A stretch of DNA of 64,000 bases from JBFAPK01 sp040676675 (GCF_040676675.1 NZ_JBFAPK010000045.1:1-64000), one strand, 5' to 3'. Positions 40,341 through 50,093 are shown, counted from the first letter of the stretch. Numbers and translations: made by a program. Notes: a model not told the origin generated them from the sequence alone.

Positions 40341-42599
40341 ATGAGCGAGTTGGTGGTCGAGAGCGTCGAGCCTGCCGTCGCCCCGGTGGTCAACGCCCGG
40401 TTGGCCGAGCCGTTCGAGGATCCAGCGACGTACGCGGCGGCGCTCACCGAGATCGGCTCGGCGGCCGCGGCGTACTACAACGGCGCGGGCCTGGAGATGG
40501 ACGACGCGACGTACGACGCGCTGATGGCCCGGGTCGTCGCCACCGAAGCCGCCCACCCGGACTGGAAGGCGGGCAACTCGCCGACCGAGCTGGTCGCGGC
40601 CGGCGTCGGCGCGGTCGGCGACGTCGTGCACAGCGAGCCGATGCTCAGCCTCGACAACGTGTTCGGTGCGGACGAGCTGCGCCGGTGGGCCGCCCGGCTG
40701 GAAAAGCTGCTGGGCCGGCCGGTCGCCGGGCTCACGGTGGAGCCGAAGATCGACGGGCTGGCGGTCGCCGCCCGCTACGCCTCGGGCAGACTGGTCCAGG
40801 TCGCGACCCGCGGCAACGGCCGGGCCGGCGAGGACGTCACCGCCCAGGCCCGCCGCGCCGCGGGACTGCCCGAGCGCCTCGCCGAGCCGGTAACGGTGGA
40901 GATCCGCGGTGAGGTGTTCATGACCGACGCCGACTTCGCACGCGGCAACGAGCTGCGGATCGGGCTCGGCGAGCCGCCGTTCGCCCATCCGCGCAGCGCC
41001 GCCGCCGGTACGCTGCGCGCCCAGGACCGGGCGTACGAGGCGCCGCTGAGCTTCCTCGCCTACTCCGTGCACGGCCTGGACGTGAGGGACCGGATGACGA
41101 TCACCGCCAACGGCGCGCCATCGGCCACGGCGGCAGGACCGGACACCGACGGCGACGGGCCGGGCACGTCGGCGCACTCGGCCGCGCTGGCCTACGTCCG
41201 CCGGCTCGGCGTCGCCACCACCGCCGGCTCACCCGCCGGAATGCCGCTCTGTGCCACCGTCGACGAGGCCATCGCCGCGGTGCAGGCCCTCTACGCCCGC
41301 CGCGGCGAGTTCGGCTTCGGCATCGACGGGGCCGTCATCAAGGCCGACTCCGCCGCCGACCGGGACACGGCCGGGTCCGGCAGCCGCGCGCCACGCTGGG
41401 GAGTCGCCTACAAGTTCCCGGCCGACACCCGCACCACCACCCTGCTGAGCATCGAGGTCCAGGTCGGCCGCACGGGTGTGATCACCCCGGTCGCGGTACT
41501 GGCGCCGGTGCTCATCGACGGCGTGACGATCACCAGCGCGACCCTGCACAACTTCGACGACCTCGTCCGGCGCAACGTCCGGGCCGGCGACACCGTCTTC
41601 GTCCGCCGCGCCGGCGACGTGATCCCCGAGGTCACCGGCGCCAAACTCGACGAGCGCCCGGCGGACTCGACACCGTACGAGCCGCCGGTCGACTGCCCCC
41701 GCTGCGGCGGGCAGATCGACCGGTCGCAGAAACGCTGGCGCTGTGTCCAGGGACGCGCCTGCGGCGCCCGCGAGTCACTCAGCTACTACGTCTCCCGAGA
41801 TTCGATGGACATCGAAGGGCTCGGCGGGAAGATCATTGACCTGCTGGTCGAGGTGGGTCTGGTCGCCGACCCCGCCGACCTCTACGCCCTCGACGCCGCC
41901 ACCCTCGCCGGGCTCGACCGGCTCGGGGACCTGTCGGCCCGCAAGCTCGTCGCGAACATCGACGCCTCCAGGCAGCAGCCGCTCTCCCGGGTCCTCACCG
42001 GGCTCGGGGTCCGGATGACCGGCCGGTCGATGTCGCGTCGGCTCGCCCGGCACTTCGGCACCATGGACGCGCTGCTCGCCGCGTCCGCGACCGACCTACA
42101 ACAGGTCGAGGGGGTCGGACCGGAACGCGCCGTCACCATCGCCGCCGAGCTGGTCGACCTCACCCCGGTCATCGAGAAACTCGCCCGACGCGGCGTCAAC
42201 ATGACCGAACCGGGACTGTCCGTCCCATCGGCCGCCACCACGGGCGCCAGCGGGCCGGGATCGACGGCCAGCGCCCTGCCGCTGCGCCGGCCGGACGGCA
42301 CCCCGATGACCGTGGTCGTCACCGGCGCCGTACCCGGGCTCACCCGCACCGAGGGCCAGGAGGCCGTGGAACGGCTCGGCGGGAAGTCCTCCGGATCGGT
42401 CTCCGCCCGCACCGACCTGGTCGTCGTCGGCGACGGCGCCGGCAGCAAGGCGGACAAGGCCGCGGCCCTGGGCGTACCGATGCTGCCCGCGCAGCGCTTC
42501 GCCGACCTGCTGGCCGCCCACGTTGCGGATGACGCGGCGACAGTCACCCAGATCCTTGCCACCCTCACCGCCGGCGACACCCCCACGGCGGGCGAGTAG
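40341..42599 (+). CDS. ligA: NAD-dependent DNA ligase
   Basis: 752 aa from ATG 40341 with GGGGAG 5 nt upstream. Domain Ia (AAAYYNGAGLEMDDATYDAL), adenylation domain with EPKIDGLAV (Lys136 nucleophile) and IRGEVFM, OB fold (RRAGDVIPEVTG), Cys4 zinc finger starting CPRCGGQ (C452) and ending RACGA, helix-hairpin-helix repeats and a C-terminal BRCT (MTVVVTGAVPGLTRTEGQEA). Seals nicks using NAD+ in replication and repair. Two Ala/Gly/Thr-rich inserts, at ~258-278 and before the BRCT (~628-650), make it longer than usual. The sequence is rather divergent (KIDG context and domain Ia), so it may be a second LigA paralogue. Stands alone. Confidence 0.9.
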   Translation: MSELVVESVEPAVAPVVNARLAEPFEDPATYAAALTEIGSAAAAYYNGAGLEMDDATYDALMARVVATEAAHPDWKAGNSPTELVAAGVGAVGDVVHSEPMLSLDNVFGADELRRWAARLEKLLGRPVAGLTVEPKIDGLAVAARYASGRLVQVATRGNGRAGEDVTAQARRAAGLPERLAEPVTVEIRGEVFMTDADFARGNELRIGLGEPPFAHPRSAAAGTLRAQDRAYEAPLSFLAYSVHGLDVRDRMTITANGAPSATAAGPDTDGDGPGTSAHSAALAYVRRLGVATTAGSPAGMPLCATVDEAIAAVQALYARRGEFGFGIDGAVIKADSAADRDTAGSGSRAPRWGVAYKFPADTRTTTLLSIEVQVGRTGVITPVAVLAPVLIDGVTITSATLHNFDDLVRRNVRAGDTVFVRRAGDVIPEVTGAKLDERPADSTPYEPPVDCPRCGGQIDRSQKRWRCVQGRACGARESLSYYVSRDSMDIEGLGGKIIDLLVEVGLVADPADLYALDAATLAGLDRLGDLSARKLVANIDASRQQPLSRVLTGLGVRMTGRSMSRRLARHFGTMDALLAASATDLQQVEGVGPERAVTIAAELVDLTPVIEKLARRGVNMTEPGLSVPSAATTGASGPGSTASALPLRRPDGTPMTVVVTGAVPGLTRTEGQEAVERLGGKSSGSVSARTDLVVVGDGAGSKADKAAALGVPMLPAQRFADLLAAHVADDAATVTQILATLTAGDTPTAGE

Positions 42600-42734
42600 G
42601 GGGCGCGCCCCGTCGCAACTGTCGCGGCCACCCCGAGGCGGCCACGCGATGCGTCACCGCCAGCGGCACGTCGCCGACATGCCGTGACCCGTGGTGTCGC
42701 GATCCGCGCGGTTCGCACCCGGTGGGACGACCCG

Positions 42735-42765
42735 AGGCGGCGGCCGCGCGGGGCGGCCGCCGCCT
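42735..42765. terminator. 13-bp hairpin between convergent ligase and GH2 genes
   Basis: AGGCGGCGGCCGC / GCGGCCGCCGCCT with loop GCGGG. Sits in the 221-bp gap between two convergent genes. Confidence 0.65.
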
Positions 42766-42820
42766 GGGGGTACGCGACGCGGTGGTTACCTACGGGCCCG
42801 CCTCGCTCAGCACGGGCGGG

Positions 42821-45800
42821 TCATCGCTGGACCGTTACCCGCTGCTTGAGTTCTGCCATCTTCTCCGGGGTGTTGGCCGGACCGGGGGTTGCCGTCCCGG
42901 CGGCCGCGTACCCGTTGGCGGTGCCGAAGTGCTCACCGCCGGCCTGGGCGACGCAGCGGCAGTTGCCCGCGATCGTCGTGGTCCCGACGTTGAAGCCACT
43001 GATGGTCACGACCGGGTCCTGCCCGCCCAGCTGTGACGAGGCGTAGGTCTCGGTGATCGTCTGCGACTGTCCGGGCCAGAGTGTCACGTAGTTGTCGCTG
43101 TAGGTGGCGGGCCTGACCTGGCTGTCACCGGCGCCGGGGCTCGATCCCCTGCCCCGGTGCACGTCGACCCGCAGCAGGAACGCCACCGTGTCGGAATTGT
43201 TGGTCAACGTGACGTCGGTGGCGGTGTCCTGCCCGTCGGAGAGGCCGGCCTGCGGGTGCGTGACCGCGCTGGCGTGGACGCTCGTCCCGGGCAGCAGGCC
43301 GTTGGCCGGATCCTCGCTCGGGCTCTGCAGATTGCGCAGGTCGCCGTAGGTGGAGAGGTTCGGGTACGCGTTGCCGCTGTAGGTGGGGATGTCGTTGATC
43401 GTCGACAGCCAGTAGACGTTGCGGTCGACCACCTGCGTCCCGCGCTTGAGGAGCAGTTCCAGGAAGTAGGTCCGTTGCGGCTTGCCGTCGACGTCGGGAA
43501 GGGTCGGGTTCGGTACGGTCAGGAGCTGGTTCATCACACCCTGGCTGGGCATGGTGATGCCGGACGCGTTCTGCGTGGTCAGCACGTTGCCGCGCATGTC
43601 GTAGGTCCGCGCGGTCACCGACAGTCCGCTCTGCGTCTGGCCGGTCAGGTTGGACACGCCCACCGTGCGGTTGCCCGGATCGGCTTCGGGTGCGGGGTAG
43701 GCGTAGTAGACGTGCAGGGACTCGTTCGCCTTCTTGGCTCCGAAGTAGGTGCCCGCCTGGTCGTAGTCGTAGCCGTACAGGTTCCAGAGCAGGCTCGGCA
43801 TGGGCTTGTTCATCATCCAGTAGACCAGCCCGGTCGAGGGCGAGTCGGTCCTGGTCGAGTGGTCCAGGTACGCCTCGAACTGGGCCCGCACCGTCTCGTA
43901 GTTGATGGCCTGGGCCTTGCGGACGAAGTCGCTCACGCTCGGGTTGTCGCTGTAGAGGCCGGTGCTGCCGGGCGGGTTCGTCGGGCACGTGACCGGGTTG
44001 GCCGTCCAGGCGCCGTAGCGGTGGCAGATCGCGGTCGCGAGCACGCCGACGTGCTGGAAACTCGAATAGCTGGTGCCGCTGTCCTCCTCTCCCCGTCCGG
44101 AGTTGAACTGTCGCAGGTTCGGCGAGGTGACCATCCGGGTCTGGTCGGCCGGCGTCATGAACCGGTCGAGCGACTCCTGCGTCGGGATGGTCGACCCGGG
44201 GCTGGACTCGGTCTGGAACGCCCACGCCCCGCCGCGGTTGACGAACGCGCCGCTCGTGCAGGGCGCGTTCCCCGAGCTCGACCGGCAGTTCAGGCTGTAC
44301 GCGTAGCTCGGCGGGAACCAGTTGTACGGTCCCTCCTTCATGCCGGACGGGCCGAGCGTCGGGGTGGACTTGTACTCGGCCGAGGCCATGACCGGGATGT
44401 GGAAGTCGACCTCCGCGAAGCCCTGCAGGACACCGCTCTCCTGCTGCGGGGAGGGCACGTTGTCGCTCCAGCCCCAGAAGACGACGCTGGGGTGGTTACG
44501 CTGCTGGCGACCGAGGGTGAGGGCGCTGCGGTAGTTCGTCTCGTGGTCCTTCTCGCTCCACTGGGCGGGGTCCTCCCAGAAGTTGCAGCACAGGAAGCCG
44601 CCATAGATGAGCAGCCCCGCCCGGTCCATCTGCTCGTAGAAGTCGTCCGGCTGGACGTCGCCCTCCAGTCGCAACCCGTTCAGGCCCATCGCCTTGATGA
44701 GTTGGATCTGGTGCGCCACGCCCTCGTGCGAATAGCGCAGGAACATGTCCTGGTCCATCATGCCGCCGCCCCGGAAGACGAAGGGCTTGCCGTTGATCGC
44801 GAACCACCGCGAGCCGTCGTACGCCTGGCTGCCGGGCGACGAGAGCCAGGTGTCGATCGTACGGATCCCGAACGTCGTGGTGTCCGAGTCCGAGACCACT
44901 CTGTTCCGGGAGACGTTCATCGACAGGCGGTAGAGCGGTTGATCACCCATCTGGTACGGCCACCAGAGCTGCGGGTGCCTCAGGCGCAGGGCGGGATCGG
45001 TGCTCGGGTCGAAGACCACGCCCCTGGTCTCGCCGGGGTTCAGGGTGATCGTCCTGTGCAGCCGGATCGGATGCTTTCCCCGCGGATCGGTGATGGTCGC
45101 GTCGACGTCGGCGGTCCGGGATTTCGGCGACGTGTTCGTCACGGTGCCCTTGACCGTCAGGTCGGAGCTGCTCAGGTCGGCGGCGTTGTCCTGGACGACG
45201 TGCACGTCGTCGAGCCGGAACGTGTTCGACATGTGCAGCCGGACGGGATATTTGATGCCGGTGTTCTGGTCGCGGGCGGCCTGGGTCCAGTCGTTGAAGT
45301 CCTGGGTCAGCATCGCCCCGGGGTTGTTGGGGTAGATCTTGAACGCCAGCGCGTTCGGGCTGGCGCCGTTGACCAGGTGGGTGATGTCGAGGGTGTATTC
45401 GGGCTCGGAGCCCTGCAAAACGTCCCGGGTGGCGACCTGGACACCGTTCACCCACAGGTCGGCCTGCCCCATGATCCCGCGTACCTCGAGCAGGACGTTC
45501 CGGTCGGGGCCGCCGGACAGCGGCTGCGCTCTGAACTCGGTGCGGAACCACCACGGGTGGTTGTACTGCTCGTTGGGAGCGCCGTGCGCGTCGGGCTGTG
45601 GTCCCTGGCACGCCGTTATGTTCTCGGAGTAGAAGATGTTGTTCGCGCCGCAGCGGTCGTCCGGCGGGGTGTTCTGCAGCTGCGCCGCGACGACGCTGCC
45701 GACCGCGTTGGCGTCGTTGGTGTGCACCGGCAGCCAACCGGTCGGCGAATAGTCGCGCCGGGAGATGCGGTCGCCGGTCTCGGGCACAACCGTGCTGCTC

Positions 45801-45961
45801 TGTACCTGCCAGTTCGGGGCGAGGTCGACCGTCGACTGTGCGGTGGCCGCGGCCGCCGCCGCGCTGCTGGGGGTCGCCGGGACGGCGGTGAACAGCGACC
45901 AGACGAGGACCGCGGGTAGGGCCGCCGCGACGGCGGTGAATCTGCGACTTCTGGTGGGCAC
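42821..45961 (-). CDS. Secreted exo-beta-D-glucosaminidase (GH2)
   Basis: 1046 aa from GTG 45961, fixed by GGAGG 7 nt upstream. Signal peptide (~8-38), GH2 sugar-binding domain (NHPWWFRTEFR, LEVRGIMGQADLWVNGVQVA), immunoglobulin-like domain, TIM barrel (RGGGMMDQDMFLRYSHEGVA, MGLNGLRLEGDVQPDDFYEQ, HPSVVFWGWSDNVP, GGAWAFQTESSPGSTIPTQE) and C-terminal beta domains. The GGAW.F..E.S.G..IPT block with the nucleophile Glu, and WMMNKPMPSLLWNLYGYD, match exo-chitosanase CsxA rather than beta-galactosidase. It would release glucosamine from the non-reducing end of chitosan oligomers outside the cell. Lies 19 nt after the deacetylase gene in the same operon. Confidence 0.9.
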   Translation of the reverse strand: MPTRSRRFTAVAAALPAVLVWSLFTAVPATPSSAAAAAATAQSTVDLAPNWQVQSSTVVPETGDRISRRDYSPTGWLPVHTNDANAVGSVVAAQLQNTPPDDRCGANNIFYSENITACQGPQPDAHGAPNEQYNHPWWFRTEFRAQPLSGGPDRNVLLEVRGIMGQADLWVNGVQVATRDVLQGSEPEYTLDITHLVNGASPNALAFKIYPNNPGAMLTQDFNDWTQAARDQNTGIKYPVRLHMSNTFRLDDVHVVQDNAADLSSSDLTVKGTVTNTSPKSRTADVDATITDPRGKHPIRLHRTITLNPGETRGVVFDPSTDPALRLRHPQLWWPYQMGDQPLYRLSMNVSRNRVVSDSDTTTFGIRTIDTWLSSPGSQAYDGSRWFAINGKPFVFRGGGMMDQDMFLRYSHEGVAHQIQLIKAMGLNGLRLEGDVQPDDFYEQMDRAGLLIYGGFLCCNFWEDPAQWSEKDHETNYRSALTLGRQQRNHPSVVFWGWSDNVPSPQQESGVLQGFAEVDFHIPVMASAEYKSTPTLGPSGMKEGPYNWFPPSYAYSLNCRSSSGNAPCTSGAFVNRGGAWAFQTESSPGSTIPTQESLDRFMTPADQTRMVTSPNLRQFNSGRGEEDSGTSYSSFQHVGVLATAICHRYGAWTANPVTCPTNPPGSTGLYSDNPSVSDFVRKAQAINYETVRAQFEAYLDHSTRTDSPSTGLVYWMMNKPMPSLLWNLYGYDYDQAGTYFGAKKANESLHVYYAYPAPEADPGNRTVGVSNLTGQTQSGLSVTARTYDMRGNVLTTQNASGITMPSQGVMNQLLTVPNPTLPDVDGKPQRTYFLELLLKRGTQVVDRNVYWLSTINDIPTYSGNAYPNLSTYGDLRNLQSPSEDPANGLLPGTSVHASAVTHPQAGLSDGQDTATDVTLTNNSDTVAFLLRVDVHRGRGSSPGAGDSQVRPATYSDNYVTLWPGQSQTITETYASSQLGGQDPVVTISGFNVGTTTIAGNCRCVAQAGGEHFGTANGYAAAGTATPGPANTPEKMAELKQRVTVQR

Positions 45962-45980
45962 GGGGTTGCCTCCTCGGGGG

Positions 45981-47879
45981 TCACCCGACGTCGATGACAT
46001 CGCTGGTGGTGTCGACCCAGACGTTGCCGCCGTGGCCGGTGACGGTTGGCGAGTTGGTGATGGCGGCGGGCGCGGTCGCGGTGACGTCCACGGTGACCGT
46101 GATGGGCGGGTAGGACGCGTGCGCCGGGAGCACGTCCGCGCGGGTGCAGGTCCTGGTCGCGGTTCCGGTGCACGTCCACCCGGCACCGGACGCCGAGGTC
46201 GCGACGAGGCCGGTCGGGAGCTGGTCGGTGACGGTGATGGTGCTTCCGTCGGTCGGGGCGGCGCTGACGTTCCGGACGGTCAGGGTCAGGGTGTTGCCGA
46301 CCTGACCGGGAGCGAACGCGTCGGGGCGGTGGCTCGCGGAGATCTCAAGTGGCTGGGGTGTGGGGTGCCACGGGGCGGGCGGTGTCCCCTCGCTCACGAG
46401 CGGCAGGTACGACACGGGTCGGGTGATTTGCGGAATGGCCTTCCCGGACGACACGTAGCGGTCCGCCGTGACGTTCCCCTTGTCGTCGAGTACGCCGAAG
46501 CAGTAGCCGAGCGCCCGGGCCTGGTCGATGATCGGTCCCAGCGCCGCCAGCACGTTCGCGCCGGCCGTCGTGTCGATCGGACCGTCGTGCAGGGTGAAGA
46601 TGACGCCGGGCCGGAGCCGGCCGACGATGTCGTTCACGATGTAGTCCGGGGTGGTCGTGGGCTCGTAGTCGATCGAGCTGATCATGCTGCTCGTGTACAC
46701 GGTGTAGCCGAGCGAGGCGAGCGTCCGCGTCACCCCGGTGTTGGCCTCGCCGAACGGCGGTCGCACCCCGCGCAGCGTGAACCGCGAGCCGGCGCGCCGC
46801 ATGGCCGCGTCGGCGGCGCGAACCTCGTCCTCGACCAGTCGGGGGTTGGCGTCGAACAGGGCGTCGAGGTGCGGGTGCCAGTAGGTGTGGTTGAGAACGA
46901 CGTGCCCCTCGCGTGCCGCGAAGGCGGCAACGGCCGGGTTGTCGTCGATCCGTACGCCGAGGTCGAACATCGTCGCGTGGACCTGCTTGTCGCGGAACAA
47001 CCGCAGGGTCTGCGGGCGGTACCCCGACGGTCCGTCGTCGAGTTTGATGGCTACCCGGTTCTGGCACGAGTTGTCGACCTGGTGGTCGCTCGCGGTGCCG
47101 ACCTGCGAGCGGGCCGCGGCCGACCGGACCTTGCCTTTCTCCGCCGGCGTCAACAGCCCGGCGGCGACGAACCGGTCGGTGACGGTGTCGACGTGGGCGA
47201 CGAACGCGCCGTGGTTGGCGAACGGCTCGCCGGCCCAGATGGCGTCGAGCAGGGTGCAGCCGTCGGCGCGTTCGGGGTTGGACACGCCGGAGCGGATGCC
47301 GCCGGACGGGGGCGAGAAGACGACCTCCTTCGCGGCCGCCCAGCCGTTCGGGCAGGCGTCGGTTCCCACGGGGATCCGGTCGAGGCTCGAACTCGGGGCC
47401 ACGCTGCCGCCGCCCGCGACCGAGGCGGAGTTGGTGAGCAGCGCCGCCGCGTTGTTGGTGACCCGTACCGTGATCGTGATCGGCGGGTAGGCGGCTCCGG
47501 CGGCGAGCACGTCGCCGCGCGTGCAACTCAACGTGGCCGCGCCCGTGCAGGTCCAGCCCGCACCGGACGCCGCCACCGGGCCCGCGCCGAAGCCGGGGTT
47601 GTTGACCAGCGCGGCCAGGCCGGCGGGGAGGGTGTCGGTCACGGTGACCGTGGACCCGTCGGTGGGGCCGCCGCCACGGTTGGCGACGGTCAGCGTGAGC
47701 TTTCCCCCGTACACGGTCGTGTTCGGGGCGTCGACCCGCAGGAACGTGTCGGGACCGTGCGTCGCGGACACGGTCAACTCCGCCCCCACCGTGGCGGACG
47801 ACGCCGGGGATGCCGGCACGACCACGGCCAACGCCATCCCCCAAACCACGACCAACGCTTTCCGATGCGAATGGAGCAT
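45981..47879 (-). CDS. Secreted NodB-type polysaccharide deacetylase flanked by DUF11-like domains
   Basis: 632 aa; ATG 47879 has AAGGAGG 3-5 nt upstream. Signal peptide (~10-29). DUF11-like adhesive repeats lie at ~45-160 and ~520-630 (DGSTVTVTDTLPAGL; DGSTITVTDQLPTGL). Between them is a NodB domain: metal and base Asp pair in KLDDGP (D281, D282), H331 and H335 in NHTYWHPHL, RPPFGE (R373) and catalytic H431 in TLHDGP. All five NodB motifs are present, so activity is expected: removal of N-acetyl groups from chitin-like or cell-wall glycans. With the adjacent exo-glucosaminidase, conversion of chitin oligomers to glucosamine is the likely role. The sequence at ~170-270 is an extra region of unknown function. 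Confidence 0.88.
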   Translation of the reverse strand: MLHSHRKALVVVWGMALAVVVPASPASSATVGAELTVSATHGPDTFLRVDAPNTTVYGGKLTLTVANRGGGPTDGSTVTVTDTLPAGLAALVNNPGFGAGPVAASGAGWTCTGAATLSCTRGDVLAAGAAYPPITITVRVTNNAAALLTNSASVAGGGSVAPSSSLDRIPVGTDACPNGWAAAKEVVFSPPSGGIRSGVSNPERADGCTLLDAIWAGEPFANHGAFVAHVDTVTDRFVAAGLLTPAEKGKVRSAAARSQVGTASDHQVDNSCQNRVAIKLDDGPSGYRPQTLRLFRDKQVHATMFDLGVRIDDNPAVAAFAAREGHVVLNHTYWHPHLDALFDANPRLVEDEVRAADAAMRRAGSRFTLRGVRPPFGEANTGVTRTLASLGYTVYTSSMISSIDYEPTTTPDYIVNDIVGRLRPGVIFTLHDGPIDTTAGANVLAALGPIIDQARALGYCFGVLDDKGNVTADRYVSSGKAIPQITRPVSYLPLVSEGTPPAPWHPTPQPLEISASHRPDAFAPGQVGNTLTLTVRNVSAAPTDGSTITVTDQLPTGLVATSASGAGWTCTGTATRTCTRADVLPAHASYPPITVTVDVTATAPAAITNSPTVTGHGGNVWVDTTSDVIDVG

Positions 47880-47970
47880 GTTCCTCCTTCACGGGGCTGA
47901 TTTGATGTGGTTGTTTCGGGCAGTGCGCCCCAACGGATTCCTGCGGTCTGGCGGCCCTCCGTTGCGGATC

Positions 47971-48912
47971 TCAGCTCGTCGGGCGCGAACGAGGCTGGCC
48001 CGAGGGTCCAGGCCAGGGTTGGACGTACCGGCGTGACGCCGCCGCCTCGGCAGCCAGGGCGAGCGCCCCCAGCAGCGGCGCGTCGTCGATGAACCGTGCC
48101 GGTACCAGTTGTGGCGGGAAGGGGACCGCCCGGGAGAGCAGGGCGGCGATCCGGGGCAGGATGCGGTCCGCGGCGCCCATCATCCCGCCGCCGACGGCCA
48201 CCCGCTCCGGATCGAGGGTGATGCACAGGTTGGCCACGGCCTGGGCCAGCCGCCGTAACGCCCCGTCGATGAGCGCGTCCACCCGGGGGTCGCCGGCCAT
48301 GGTGAACAGTTCGGCGGCGGCCACCGGCCGGCCCACCAGGGCCGAGCCCCGGCTGGCCAGGGCGCTGCCGGAGACCAGCTCCTCCAGGGGTGCGTGGCCG
48401 TCGGCATAGCAGTCGTCGGTGGCCGGGTCGAGCAGGTAGCCGATCTCGCCGGCGGCGCCGTGCGCGCCGCCGACGACGCGACCGCCGACCACCAGTGCGG
48501 CCGCGAGGCCGGTGCCGAGATTGACGTACGCGCCGACGTCGACGCCGCGCAGCGCACCCCACCGCAGCTCGGCCGCGGCGGCGGCGTTGACGTCGTTGTC
48601 GATCATGACCGGGGTGTCCCCGTACTCGTCCCGTAGCATCCGCGGCAGCTCGATGCCCTCCCAACCGGGCACGTTGGGGGCGAGCCGGATCCGGTCGCCG
48701 CGCACCACGCCGATCGTGGAGACGCCGACGGCGACCGGCGCGGCGACCAGGCCGCGGGCGGCCTCCAGCGACCGCCGGACCACCTCGTCGGCGCCCCCGG
48801 TCGTCGGCATCCTCAGCGGGGTCGAGGAGACCATGGGTGACCCGGCGTCGGCGGTGGCCAGCGCGACCTTCGTACCGCCGAAGTCGATGCCGAGCACCTG
48901 GGCCGCGCTCAC
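47971..48912 (-). CDS. ROK-family sugar kinase without the usual zinc cysteines
   Basis: 313 aa from GTG 48912, overlapping the permease stop as GTGA. ATP-phosphate motif VLGIDFGGTKVAL, VNLGTGLAAALVVGGR and catalytic Asp in MIDNDVNAAA show a ROK kinase. The zinc-binding H...CxCGxxGCxE stretch is replaced by HGAAGEIGYLL, DPATDDCYADGHAPLEELVS, lacking the CxC pair. GE.GY fits the sugar-binding Glu. Likely phosphorylates the imported hexose or hexosamine. Cytosolic. The stop is 91 nt before the deacetylase start, so the chain of genes from the ABC importer to the GH2 is probably one operon. Confidence 0.88.
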   Translation of the reverse strand: MSAAQVLGIDFGGTKVALATADAGSPMVSSTPLRMPTTGGADEVVRRSLEAARGLVAAPVAVGVSTIGVVRGDRIRLAPNVPGWEGIELPRMLRDEYGDTPVMIDNDVNAAAAAELRWGALRGVDVGAYVNLGTGLAAALVVGGRVVGGAHGAAGEIGYLLDPATDDCYADGHAPLEELVSGSALASRGSALVGRPVAAAELFTMAGDPRVDALIDGALRRLAQAVANLCITLDPERVAVGGGMMGAADRILPRIAALLSRAVPFPPQLVPARFIDDAPLLGALALAAEAAASRRYVQPWPGPSGQPRSRPTS

Positions 48913-50093
48913 TGTCGGCTGCCCCGGCGGGACATCGAGTCGATGGCCACGGCGACCGCGAGGACGATGGCCGTGACCATGAGACGGATCGACGAGTCCA
49001 CGTTGAGCAGCAGCATCCCGTTCGTGATCGATTGGATCACGAGGATGCCGAGCAGGGCCGCGTACGCGCGGCCCCGGCCGCCGAACAGCGACACCCCGCC
49101 GATGACCGCGGCGGCGATCGCCATCATCAGGGTGTCGCTGCCGCCCGAACTCTGGTTGACGGCGGCCAGCCTGCTGGCGGCGAGCAGACCGCCGAACGCG
49201 GCCAACGTCGACGCCAGGACGAACGCGATGATCCGCAACCGGGTGACGGGGATGCCCGCCCGCCGGGCCGCCTCCGCGTTGCCACCTATCGCGTAGAGCC
49301 ACTGCCCGAACACCGTGTGCCGCAGCACCAGGTCGACGGAGACGACCAGGGCCCCGAAGATGACCAACAGCAGCGGTACGCCGCGGTCGGTGTTCAGTAC
49401 GAGCACGGCGGCGCAGAGCAGCCCGGCGAGCCCGGCGATGCGCAGGACCGGGCGGCTCAGCGGCGGCAGCGGCAGGCCGGCGCCCCGGCGCAACCGCCGG
49501 TTGAGCACGGCGCTGGTCCCCGCGACGCCGACGATGAGCACGACCAGCAGCCAGCTCGCCCACGGCGGCAGCCAGGTGTCGCTGAGGCGGGCGATCGAGC
49601 CGTCGAACGGGAGGTTGATCGTGCCGCCCCGGCCCAGTACGTACAGCAGCAGGCCCTGCCAGCCGATCAGGCCAGCGAGCGTCACGACGAACGACGGCAT
49701 GCGCAGCTGCGTGAACATCAGGCCGTGCACCAGGCCGATCGCCGCGCCCAGGGCGAGCGCGATGGCGACGGCGAGCAGCGCGGAGTGGCCCTGCCGGACG
49801 TGCACGATGGCGAGCACCGCCGCGCACAGCCCGCTCACCGATCCGGCGGACAGGTCGATCTCGCCGAGCAGGAGCACCAGGATGATGCCCAGGGAGAGCA
49901 TGCCGGTCGCGGCGAGTTGCAGGGCCAGGTTGGTGAGGTTCTCGGCGGAGAGGAAGTGGCCGTTGAGCGAGCCGAACACGATCGCGATGGCGACCAGTCC
50001 GCCCACGACCGGCCAGACGCCGGCGTCGCCGCGCCTCGTGGGTCGGGACGCCGAGCGACCCGGCCAGCGGATCTCCTTCGCTACTGTGGCCAT
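48909..50093 (-). CDS. Sugar ABC transporter permease (XylH/RbsC type)
   Basis: 394 aa from ATG 50093. About ten hydrophobic spans; GIILVLLLGEIDLSAGSVSG is the conserved BPD_transp_2 signature, and AIGGNAEAARRAGIPVTRLR followed by GGLLAASRLAAV is the coupling-helix region of XylH/RbsC-like permeases. A hydrophilic insert (RRLRRGAGLPLPPLSRP) near the middle is typical for XylH. Forms the membrane channel with the adjacent ATPase and binding protein. Its start overlaps the 3' end of the ATPase gene by 13 nt and its stop overlaps the kinase start, so translation is coupled throughout. Confidence 0.92.
   Translation of the reverse strand: MATVAKEIRWPGRSASRPTRRGDAGVWPVVGGLVAIAIVFGSLNGHFLSAENLTNLALQLAATGMLSLGIILVLLLGEIDLSAGSVSGLCAAVLAIVHVRQGHSALLAVAIALALGAAIGLVHGLMFTQLRMPSFVVTLAGLIGWQGLLLYVLGRGGTINLPFDGSIARLSDTWLPPWASWLLVVLIVGVAGTSAVLNRRLRRGAGLPLPPLSRPVLRIAGLAGLLCAAVLVLNTDRGVPLLLVIFGALVVSVDLVLRHTVFGQWLYAIGGNAEAARRAGIPVTRLRIIAFVLASTLAAFGGLLAASRLAAVNQSSGGSDTLMMAIAAAVIGGVSLFGGRGRAYAALLGILVIQSITNGMLLLNVDSSIRLMVTAIVLAVAVAIDSMSRRGSRQ

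Noticed and set aside
43157..45919. 920-codon plus-strand open frame opposite the GH2 gene
   Set aside because: Antisense shadow in GC-rich sequence; Val/Arg/Asp-rich without motifs, while the GH2 gene on the other strand has clear catalytic blocks.
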